A DNA stretch of 64,000 nucleotides from Acinetobacter qingfengensis (lineage in GTDB: Bacteria > Pseudomonadota > Gammaproteobacteria > Pseudomonadales > Moraxellaceae), in NCBI RefSeq assembly GCF_008693185.1, contig NZ_VXKN01000003.1, forward strand, positions 186,001-250,000, in the 5' to 3' direction. Positions 30,378-37,178 of this stretch are shown one piece after another. The notes below the pieces were generated by a model that saw only the letters and a list, made by a program, of their open reading frames with translations, did no database searches and was not told the origin of the DNA. Numbering within the stretch: position 1 is the first letter of the stretch; every line of letters begins with the position of its first letter. The position numbers and the translations under genes are program-made.

Positions 30378-31853
30378 CTATTGACCTAAAGCTTCATCTA
30401 AAATTGCTTTTAATTGCTGACGAATTTTAGCAACCTCACTCTCAAGGCTCTCATATTTAGCCAAAAGCTGTTCAGGGTCTTTTACATCCTCTTCAACTTG
30501 ATGCGGATTTTTTATATCAAGGTTATAGCCGCGACCAATAATATCTTGAAGTGATACTTTCCATGCCTGTTCATTTTCTATACGACTTGTAAAGCCATCA
30601 CTTTCTTTCCCCCACCATGCTTTTAAAGTGTCGAACTCCTTAAGCTGAAGTGGTTTAGTTTTATTATAAGCTTTTACACCTTGTGGCAATTGATGTTCAT
30701 AGAACCATACCTCTTCGGTTTCCTTACCTTTAGTAAAGAACAAAATATTGGTACTAATCGATGTATAAGGAGCGAATACTGTCTTAGGTAAACGGATAAT
30801 CGTATGAAGATTACAGTCTGCCATTAATTTTTCTTTAATTGCAGTTTTAATGCCTTCACCAAACATAAAGCCATCTGGTAATACTACTGCTGCACGACCA
30901 TGCGCTTTTAAAAGCTGAATAATCAACACCATAAATAAATCAGCAGTTTCACGCGTCTGGAATTTTGAAGGAAAATTCTTTTCAATGCCTTGTTCTTCAG
31001 TACCACCAAATGGAGGATTGGTCAGAACTACATCTACACGTTTATCTGTCCCCCATGAAATCAAAGGATAAGATAAAGTATTATCTCTACGGATTTGTAC
31101 AGGTACATCAATACCATGCAAAATCATATTGGTTGTACATAGCAAATGCGGCAAAGGCTTCTTTTCAATTCCGTAAATACTATTTTGTAATATCTTTTCA
31201 TCTTCAGCAGTTTGAACATAGTTTTCACGCTTATGTTCAATTGCAGAAGTAAGGAACCCACCTGTACCACACGCAGGATCAAGCACAGATTCACCTAATT
31301 GAGGATCGATCATCTGCGCCATAAAAGTTGTGACTGCACGTGGGGTATAAAACTCACCTGAGTTCTTCGCTGCTTGTAAATCACGTAATAACTGTTCGTA
31401 AATATCACCAAAAGCATGACGTTCTTTGGATTTATTAAAATCAAAACCTTTCTGAATTTGGTTAATAATTTTTCGAATTAAACCACCTGATTTCATATAG
31501 TTATATGCATCAGCAAATACATTTTGCACTACACGAGTGCGAGGATCATCATTTTCAATGGCTAGATTTTGTAATGCAGGGAACAATTGATTATCAATAA
31601 AATCTTTCAGTTCATCCCCAGTCATTCCCTCATCATTGGCAGCCCAATTTCGCCAACGAAATTTCTCAGGAATCGGAGATTGAAAAGTTTGTCCTTCCAA
31701 TAAAGCTAAAGTTGCAAGTTCATTTTCTCGATCATCAACAACCTTAAGGAACAACATCCAAACCAACTGCCCAAGACGTTGTACATCACCATCAACGCCT
31801 ACATCTTCACGCATGGTATCTTGAATGGATTTAATTGTTCCTGAAATGCTCAT
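30378..31853 (-). CDS. hsdM: Type I restriction-modification methyltransferase HsdM
   Basis: DNA N6-adenine methyltransferase subunit, 491 residues. N-terminal HsdM helical domain (about 5-140, QRLGQLVWMLFLKVVDDREN), SAM-binding motif DPACGTGG (192-199) and catalytic NPPF (279-282). GEFYTPRAVTTFM precedes motif I, as usual. A C-terminal coiled segment (about 455-485) may contact HsdS. With HsdS it methylates host DNA; with HsdR it restricts. Lies 53 bp after hsdR, not the common hsdMS-R order. Confidence 0.96.
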   Translation of the reverse strand: MSISGTIKSIQDTMREDVGVDGDVQRLGQLVWMLFLKVVDDRENELATLALLEGQTFQSPIPEKFRWRNWAANDEGMTGDELKDFIDNQLFPALQNLAIENDDPRTRVVQNVFADAYNYMKSGGLIRKIINQIQKGFDFNKSKERHAFGDIYEQLLRDLQAAKNSGEFYTPRAVTTFMAQMIDPQLGESVLDPACGTGGFLTSAIEHKRENYVQTAEDEKILQNSIYGIEKKPLPHLLCTTNMILHGIDVPVQIRRDNTLSYPLISWGTDKRVDVVLTNPPFGGTEEQGIEKNFPSKFQTRETADLFMVLIIQLLKAHGRAAVVLPDGFMFGEGIKTAIKEKLMADCNLHTIIRLPKTVFAPYTSISTNILFFTKGKETEEVWFYEHQLPQGVKAYNKTKPLQLKEFDTLKAWWGKESDGFTSRIENEQAWKVSLQDIIGRGYNLDIKNPHQVEEDVKDPEQLLAKYESLESEVAKIRQQLKAILDEALGQ

Positions 31854-31906
31854 ATTACAACTGCATTAAACTTAAAAATTTGGCGGCAATTGTACCAATC
31901 AAGTGA

Positions 31907-34285
31907 TTAAGATGCATCCTCATATAAGTGATCTCCTAACTCTTTTAAAGCATTCGTATACGCTTCAACCGATCCAAATGACTGAATGATTTCAATGATT
32001 GAACCCATTTGGTTAAATGGAGGAATTTGTAAAATCTTTACATCTTCAATGGGCTCAATACCTTGATCTGCATACTTATCAAGTAATGCATCCAATACTT
32101 GACGTGCCTGCTCATTGTACTTCGTAAAGTAATTGCGTTTTCGTACATTATTAGCACGTTCTTTTTTAGTTAAAGCAGGCTGGTCAAAAGCGATATGGCA
32201 AACCATATCGAATGGATCAAAGTCTTTACCCACCTCATCCTCTAAAGCTTCAAAAATCACGCCTTGCTTCTTAAACTCATCAATAATCAAAGATTTTTTA
32301 TCAGCACCTTTCCACTTTCTCAAGAAAGCATCCAAGGACTCATAATCTTTCAAGATATGTTCCCTTGTATAATCTTTTAAGGATTCAGTAACCAGTTTTC
32401 CATCATTATCATAGAATTGAACTCGTTCCCCAATCACACTAACAGCCACATCATTTACATAAAATTTTCTTGGTGGTTCGCCATCACCCCCACCAGTATC
32501 GTCACCATCAGAAGTACCACCTGTTGTTGAATCATCATCAGGATAATCTGTCTCATCACCTTCATCTTCAATATCTGGCTCATCTGGTGGTACTACAGGT
32601 TCATCAGGTTTAGGTTCATAAATGACAACAGGTTCACCATCAAAAGCTGGATCACTAAAAAGCTCTGTCGCCTTTTTGAAATCCATAATCGTAAACCAAG
32701 TTTTTCCAAACTCTTCATTAATACGCGTACCACGACCAATCATCTGTTTAAACTCAGTCATTGACTTAATATGCTGATCAAGCACAATCAATTTACACGT
32801 TTCTGAATCCACGCCTGTGGTCATCAATTTAGACGTTGTTGCTATGACAGGATAGCGTTCTTCAGGATTAATAAAATTGTCTAGTTCAGCTTTACCTTCT
32901 TTATCATCACCAGTAATACGCATGACAAATTTACGATTTTCTTTGATTCGTTCGGGATTTAAATTTACTAGAGCTTGCCGCATACGTTCTGCATGATCAA
33001 TATCATCACAGAACACAATTGTCTTGGCATAAGGATCAGTATTTATCAAAAACTCTGTAATTTTTTGGGCAACAAGTTCTGTACGATTCTTTAAAACAAG
33101 CCCTTTATCCATATCTTTAAGATTATAGATACGATCAGTAATTTCATTGCCATGTTGATCTTTCTTTCCTTTTTCTGGTCGCCATCCTTGTAGGTCTTTA
33201 TCTATATCGATACGCACAACTTTATAAGGTGCAAGGAAACCATCTTGAATACCTTGTTTCAACGTATAGGTATAAACAGGATCACCAAAATATGTGATGT
33301 TTGATGTATCTTTGGTTTCTTTTGGAGTCGCTGTTAACCCCACATGAGTTGCTGAACTAAAATATTCTAAAATCTCACGCCAAGCTGAATCTTCTTTTGC
33401 ACTTCCTCGATGACATTCATCAATCACAATTAAGTCAAAGAATTCTGGACTAAACTGTTTGTATATATTCTTTTCTTCTTCAGAACCTGTTACTGCTTGA
33501 TAAAGCGACAAATAGATTTCATAGCTTTTATCAATCATACGCTTAGAGATTTTAGTCATGTGCTGACCAAAAGGTTTAAAGTCTTTATTTTTAGTTTGGT
33601 CGACTAAAATATTTCTATCAGCTAAAAATAAAATCCGTTTTTTCGCACCAGCTTTCCATAGACGCCAGATAATTTGAAAAGCTGTATAGGTTTTTCCTGT
33701 ACCTGTTGCCATTACAAGTAAAATGCGGTTTTGCCCACGCGCAATTGCTTCAATTGTTTTATTAATTGCATTAACTTGGTAATAACGAGGTATACGTCCT
33801 GAGCCATCGTCATAATATGGATATTCGACTATTTGCTTTGATTCAGGGGTAGTCAAACCATTATATTGCTCATACAGCTTCCATAATCGCTCAGGGGGGG
33901 GAAATTCATCTAATCCTAACTCTTGCTCCACCTTTCCAAATAGACCCGTTTGGTCATGAAATAAAAATCCTTCACCATTACTCGAAAAAACAAAAGGCAC
34001 TTGTAAACAGTCAGCATAGGCTAAAGCCTGCTGCATACCAGCCCCCAGACTATGATTATTATCTTTGGCTTCAATAATCGCTAAAGGAATATTTTTCTTG
34101 TAGTAAAGAACATAATCAGCACGTTTACGCTCACCACGAGTATGTAGTTTTCCACGTACCATGATTTGACCATTGGTAAAAGTCACCTCTTCACGAATTT
34201 GATGTGCAGTCCATCCTGCTAGTTCTAATGCAGGATTAATAAATTTACTGCATATATCTCGCTCAGATAGTTTCTTCTTATCCAT
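31907..34285 (-). CDS. hsdR: Type I restriction endonuclease HsdR (EcoEI-like)
   Basis: Motor and nuclease subunit, 792 residues. The N-terminal PD-(D/E)xK nuclease is visible as ADYVLYY (Asp57) and IIEAKDN (Glu72, Lys74). Superfamily 2 helicase motifs follow: [13 protein letters not shown] (Walker A), [10 protein letters not shown] (DECH box), LTATPK and [10 protein letters not shown] (motif VI). An Asp/Pro/Gly-rich acidic linker separates these from an EcoEI-type C-terminal domain. All catalytic residues are present. A run of eight C in the EFPPPERL codons (G8 at 33894-33901 on the plus strand) could slip and switch the gene off. First gene of the hsd operon. Confidence 0.95.
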   Translation of the reverse strand: MDKKKLSERDICSKFINPALELAGWTAHQIREEVTFTNGQIMVRGKLHTRGERKRADYVLYYKKNIPLAIIEAKDNNHSLGAGMQQALAYADCLQVPFVFSSNGEGFLFHDQTGLFGKVEQELGLDEFPPPERLWKLYEQYNGLTTPESKQIVEYPYYDDGSGRIPRYYQVNAINKTIEAIARGQNRILLVMATGTGKTYTAFQIIWRLWKAGAKKRILFLADRNILVDQTKNKDFKPFGQHMTKISKRMIDKSYEIYLSLYQAVTGSEEEKNIYKQFSPEFFDLIVIDECHRGSAKEDSAWREILEYFSSATHVGLTATPKETKDTSNITYFGDPVYTYTLKQGIQDGFLAPYKVVRIDIDKDLQGWRPEKGKKDQHGNEITDRIYNLKDMDKGLVLKNRTELVAQKITEFLINTDPYAKTIVFCDDIDHAERMRQALVNLNPERIKENRKFVMRITGDDKEGKAELDNFINPEERYPVIATTSKLMTTGVDSETCKLIVLDQHIKSMTEFKQMIGRGTRINEEFGKTWFTIMDFKKATELFSDPAFDGEPVVIYEPKPDEPVVPPDEPDIEDEGDETDYPDDDSTTGGTSDGDDTGGGDGEPPRKFYVNDVAVSVIGERVQFYDNDGKLVTESLKDYTREHILKDYESLDAFLRKWKGADKKSLIIDEFKKQGVIFEALEDEVGKDFDPFDMVCHIAFDQPALTKKERANNVRKRNYFTKYNEQARQVLDALLDKYADQGIEPIEDVKILQIPPFNQMGSIIEIIQSFGSVEAYTNALKELGDHLYEDAS

Positions 34286-34306
34286 TCTAAAGCCATATAT
34301 TTGATC

Positions 34307-34334
34307 TTTATAATTAGAATAAAGAATTTTGCAA
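34307..34334 (-). promoter_or_regulatory. Candidate hsd operon promoter
   Basis: Minus strand TTGCAA (34334-34329), 16-bp spacer, TATAAA (34312-34307), about 20 bases before the hsdR ATG. Good hexamers, but this is AT-rich DNA and the ribosome site before hsdR is weak. Confidence 0.35.
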
Positions 34335-34451
34335 AGTTTTGATAGTTAATCAATGATTTAATAGTAGTAACAAAGAAAAACTTTAAAAACTGACTATGCA
34401 GCATCAAATTAATTAGCTAAATTTTAAACCCCATCAAATCCTAGTTACTAT

Positions 34452-35336
34452 TTAGTAAGTACACTTATACCAACCCTGCTTATCATCCCATACAACCCGC
34501 CCTGACTCTAGTGGTGTTTGTTTATATAGAACATTTAGCCCTGATGAGATTTGATTGAAATTATTCAACCAGCCTTTAATATTGATTTTCAGATTGGTAT
34601 GATCATTTGAAAAACCTTCTAAACTAGCTATAACCAAGCCATCAACTTGACGATATGTGGCTTGCCCTAGAACGATCGTCCCAGTAAATTCAGACAATCC
34701 TGCATTTTTACAAATCGTTTGACCAATATCCTTAGATTTAGGAGCATTGATCACTAAATTTCTTTCATAGTCATTTTTTAATCGCTGTTGTTCAAGTTTG
34801 AGTTTCTCAACAGCCAGCTTTTTATTATTTTCTTCAATATTTTTCTTCGACTGATATACGGTTAAATTGCTGTGTACTTCATTATCAGAAAGAACAGCTG
34901 TTTTAAGGGTTACAAAGTTTAAGGGTTGTCCCATTCCACCAATACGAGATAAGACAGGTTCAATGGATACATTCCATGGTGCTCTTGATTCACATGTAAA
35001 TGTACCTGTTGCTGAAATAAGGCGTTGATTATTCAAAGCAGGTATGCGTGTACCTCTTAAATAACGAAACAGACTCTTAGACACTTGAAAGAAACGACCA
35101 TCTTGAGTATCACATAGATTACTCATATAGACATAAGGAATTAAAGCATCAGGTACAGAAGATTCAAATAAGTACTCTTTACCATTTCCATCTTTACCGT
35201 TGAGAGACTTAGCGGCTATTAAATCATTTGGTGTTTTATAAGCCTTTACATCACTGGGCTTAATCGAGTTCGCTGTTACACATCCTACAAATGATAAACA
35301 CAAACTCAAAATTACAAATAAATCTATATTTTTCAT
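34452..35336 (-). CDS. Putative lipoprotein of unknown function
   Basis: 294 residues. The N-terminus has a hydrophobic signal peptide ending in LSFVGC, a plausible lipobox with Cys19. The middle has a short Lys/Glu/Gln-rich coiled region (about 165-195, ENNKKLAVEKLKLEQQRLK). Several Cys residues (CDTQDG, FTCES, ICKNAG, and WYKCTY near the C-terminus) could pair in the periplasm. I do not recognise a family. It is divergent from the small gene at 35471, with the element's palindrome between them, and sits inside the TniQ element next to the restriction genes; a defence role is only suggested by position. Confidence 0.8.
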   Translation of the reverse strand: MKNIDLFVILSLCLSFVGCVTANSIKPSDVKAYKTPNDLIAAKSLNGKDGNGKEYLFESSVPDALIPYVYMSNLCDTQDGRFFQVSKSLFRYLRGTRIPALNNQRLISATGTFTCESRAPWNVSIEPVLSRIGGMGQPLNFVTLKTAVLSDNEVHSNLTVYQSKKNIEENNKKLAVEKLKLEQQRLKNDYERNLVINAPKSKDIGQTICKNAGLSEFTGTIVLGQATYRQVDGLVIASLEGFSNDHTNLKINIKGWLNNFNQISSGLNVLYKQTPLESGRVVWDDKQGWYKCTY

Positions 35337-35403
35337 TTAGATAATTCCAACCATATATAAAATCAGGTATCTTTAATATTATTAAGTTTAGTAAGATTAG
35401 CAC

Positions 35404-35427
35404 AATAGAGGATTATAATCCTCTATT
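35404..35427. promoter_or_regulatory. 24-bp perfect palindrome, element operator copy 1
   Basis: Core GAGGATTATAATCCTC with matching flanks AATA and TATT. A TATAAT hexamer lies inside the palindrome. It shares 20 consecutive bases, AATAGAGGATTATAATCCTC, with the copy at 36874. Position between the divergent lipoprotein and small gene suggests control of one or both. Confidence 0.75.
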
Positions 35428-35470
35428 TTAGTTAATTGAACATATAATCTTTAAATTTGGAGTTGTGTTT

Positions 35471-35659
35471 ATGACTAGATTTCCCGATGACTATCAAATG
35501 ACACCTCAAGAAATTGATGATTTACGTCAAGATACTAAGAATGCTTTGAATTCACCTGAATATTTAGCATTGCTAAGCCAAATCAAACAACTAGATATAT
35601 CAAAATTCAAACAGCCACAGTATGTTCAGCAAATAGATAAAGATGAAATGAAAGAGTAG
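35471..35659 (+). CDS. Small hypothetical protein (62 aa) under the palindromic operator
   Basis: 62 residues, starting MTRFPDDYQMTPQEIDDLRQ, rich in Asp, Gln and Lys, no membrane segment or recognised fold; probably helical. The ATG at 35471 has GGAG eight bases upstream, so the in-frame GTG at 35465 is less likely. The operator palindrome ends 43 bp before the start, which argues the frame is real and regulated. Function unknown; size and control would fit an antitoxin-like or accessory partner, but no evidence identifies it. Confidence 0.65.
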   Translation: MTRFPDDYQMTPQEIDDLRQDTKNALNSPEYLALLSQIKQLDISKFKQPQYVQQIDKDEMKE

Positions 35660-35845
35660 AAAAATTTATTTTTAAATTTAATAAAAACAATAATATGGGA
35701 ACTCTAACATATCGTGCAGAGCCTTGAAATTGGAATAATTTAATTATAAATATACTCTGAAAATTGGGGCTATACCAATTACACTACTCAGATAAATATG
35801 CTTAATTATGGGATCAATGCTTTAAAAGAAAGAATCATCACTTAT

Positions 35846-36073
35846 TTAATCTTTCGGCAAAATAACATGTGGTTCAACTTCAAGGATATGTGCAATTTCA
35901 TAGAGCTTATGAACAGTAATATTCACTTCACCACGTTCAATTCGACCAAGATAACTACGGTCTATATTACACAGCAAGGCTAATTTTTCTTGGGTAATCT
36001 TTTTCTCAGATCTACACACCCTAATTGCTTGTCCAATTTTTTGTGCTAAATCGTTCATAAGTTCTATTCCCAT
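35846..36073 (-). CDS. Small XRE-family regulator resembling restriction controller (C) proteins
   Basis: 75 residues, almost entirely one HTH_3 domain: IGQAIRVCRSEKKITQEKLA, then NIDRSYLGRIERGEVNIT and LYEIAHILEVEPHVIL. Length and the IDRSYLGRIERG recognition helix fit the controller proteins of type II restriction-modification systems, which bind short palindromes at their own promoters. Two starts are possible, ATG at 36073 (perhaps leaderless) or ATG at 36058. Degenerate copies of GAGGATTATAATCCTC lie directly upstream, and perfect copies lie at the promoters of the flanking genes; it is the best candidate to bind them. No type II enzyme is nearby. Confidence 0.85.
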   Translation of the reverse strand: MGIELMNDLAQKIGQAIRVCRSEKKITQEKLALLCNIDRSYLGRIERGEVNITVHKLYEIAHILEVEPHVILPKD

Positions 36074-36086
36074 AAAGAATAGAACT
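36060..36086. repeat. 10-bp inverted repeat over the XRE gene start
   Basis: AGTTCTATTC (36060-36069) and GAATAGAACT (36077-36086), 7-bp spacer, covering the first ATG of the XRE gene. It could be an additional operator or an mRNA hairpin that hides the start. Confidence 0.55.
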
Positions 36087-36096
36087 ATTCATTTTT

Positions 36097-36127
36097 GAGG
36101 ACTAAGTATCCACGGCTTATAATCCTC
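36097..36127. promoter_or_regulatory. Degenerate operator copies upstream of the C-like XRE gene
   Basis: TTATAATCCTC (36117-36127) is an exact half of the operator with an altered partner half, and GAGGACTA (36097-36104) is one base off the other half. Together they form GAGGA...TCCTC over 31 bp. Imperfect sites at the regulator's own promoter would suit autoregulation with lower affinity. Confidence 0.5.
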
Positions 36128-36260
36128 ATTTAAATCAAATTTAAAACTTTCAGCACATAGAAACTTAAATTGTAGAATTTATACTTTTTAAGATTTAATT
36201 TATTCTTGTATTAAACCCTTTTAAGAAATAAAAAATTTGAATCATCCGACACCATTCCGC

Positions 36261-36596
36261 CTAAAAATCATCACTTAATTTATCAAGACTCCGAACCCTT
36301 TTAGGATACTTTTGAATATCTAATGCCTTACCAACTTCATCATGATCTGGATGAACTAGTTCTACTACAGAATCAGCTATATTTAGTACAATTAGAACCG
36401 TCACTAAATTTTTGAAATTTATACTTGGATCGCCCTTTTCCATTCGACTAATCGTACGCTCATCTACATGCACACGATTCGCCAATTCTTGGATTGTGAT
36501 ACGTCTACGAGTTCTAGCAATTTTAATATTCTCACCAACGTGCTGAAGTAACTCAGCAACGCCATCGATCATAAAAAGACTTGACGATTTCTTCAT
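36261..36596 (-). CDS. HipB-like XRE regulator without a HipA partner
   Basis: 111 residues from the ATG at 36596, with GAGAA upstream. HTH_3 domain at about 17-75 (ENIKIARTRRRITIQELANR, then DERTISRMEKGDPSINFKN) followed by a tail, HPDHDEVGKALDIQKYPKRV, typical of the HipB-like antitoxins that normally precede a hipA-type kinase gene. No hipA-like gene is present on either side, so this is an orphan or acts on a distant partner. An inverted AGACATTA repeat lies 28-74 bp upstream and may be its operator. Confidence 0.8.
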   Translation of the reverse strand: MKKSSSLFMIDGVAELLQHVGENIKIARTRRRITIQELANRVHVDERTISRMEKGDPSINFKNLVTVLIVLNIADSVVELVHPDHDEVGKALDIQKYPKRVRSLDKLSDDF

Positions 36597-36624
36597 ATAA
36601 TTCTCAGTAAAAATCAGCAATAAA

Positions 36625-36670
36625 AGACATTATATCCAGCTTAAACCAACAATAACCACATTTAATGTCT
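36625..36670. promoter_or_regulatory. Inverted AGACATTA repeat upstream of the HipB-like gene
   Basis: AGACATTA (36625-36632) and TAATGTCT (36663-36670), with a further AGACAT at 36708. Candidate operator for the HipB-like protein; a TATAAT hexamer on the minus strand overlaps the first copy. Confidence 0.4.
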
Positions 36671-36839
36671 ACTTTTCATTTGACCTTTGCAAACTAATAG
36701 TTAGCTTAGACATAGGGCATTAAATATTATTTAATAAATTTCAAAGTGATAGTCCAGCCCACAACTAAAAATACTATTAATAAAGAATCTCAGAATGCTC
36801 AGATAACAAACAAATGCCCCTATAAATTTATATGAATGC

Positions 36840-36868
36840 TTAACTACAAATTTTGTTTTAGATATAAT
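36840..36868 (+). promoter_or_regulatory. Promoter of the tniQ unit
   Basis: TTAACT (36840-36845), 17-bp spacer, TATAAT (36863-36868). The operator copy 2 begins five bases after the -10 hexamer, so it would cover the transcription start, the normal place for a repressor. Confidence 0.55.
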
Positions 36869-36873
36869 GCGCA

Positions 36874-36893
36874 AATAGAGGATTATAATCCTC
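36874..36893. promoter_or_regulatory. Element operator copy 2
   Basis: AATAGAGGATTATAATCCTC, identical over 20 bases to copy 1 and containing the same 16-bp perfect palindrome. It sits over the predicted start point of the tniQ transcript. Confidence 0.75.
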
Positions 36894-36915
36894 AATAATT
36901 TATCAAGTGACTTAG

Positions 36916-37017
36916 ATGAACGAAATCAAACATATTCTTAAAGAACCATTTCTTTTATTAGTTGAAAACGATGTGCTGATAACATGGTCTACCAAGCCTA
37001 TATTATGCAACTTATAA
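36916..37017 (+). CDS. Possible 33-codon leader ORF before tniQ
   Basis: Starts MNEIKHILKEPFLLLVENDV, first ATG after the operator, ends inside the next fragment in a different frame. No clear ribosome site and no known family. May be the scar of the deletion that removed the ATPase gene. Confidence 0.25.
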   Translation: MNEIKHILKEPFLLLVENDVLITWSTKPILCNL

Positions 37018-37175
37018 ATCAGAGTTGCTTAAATACAATGAATAACAATCGTCTAGTTGTCTCAATGAGCGACTTTCATGAAGCCTATGCTTCGAAAAAC
37101 ATCTTATATAAACCAACGACTCTGAAAAATATTTTTCAACTCACCCCTAATCAAGTTACTGAAATATTTATTTAA
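36984..37175 (+). pseudogene. TniB/TnsC-like ATPase, C-terminal fragment
   Basis: A 63-codon open frame whose residues (IMQLINQSCLNTMNNNRLVV, then MSDFHEAYASKNILY and KNIFQL) follow the pattern of the C-terminal lid helix and tail of TniB/TnsC AAA+ ATPases, which typically read as a helix, a short strand, then DFxxAY and a tail. No Walker motifs and no ribosome site. It ends three bases before the tniQ ATG, exactly where a tniB gene would end in a tniB-tniQ operon. Judged a remnant; the assignment is by pattern only. Confidence 0.45.
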
Positions 37176-37178
37176 ATC

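Noticed and set aside
25935..34285. BREX or DISARM defence system
   Set aside because: The GmrSD-like protein recalls BrxU, but no pglX, pglZ, brxC or drm genes are present; the other genes are a standard type I system.
35798..35983. 61-codon plus-strand frame
   Set aside because: Antisense to the well-supported XRE gene and without family features.
35846..36073. Controller gene of a type II restriction-modification system
   Set aside because: The protein looks like a C protein, but no type II methyltransferase or endonuclease gene is beside it, so only the regulator resemblance is claimed.
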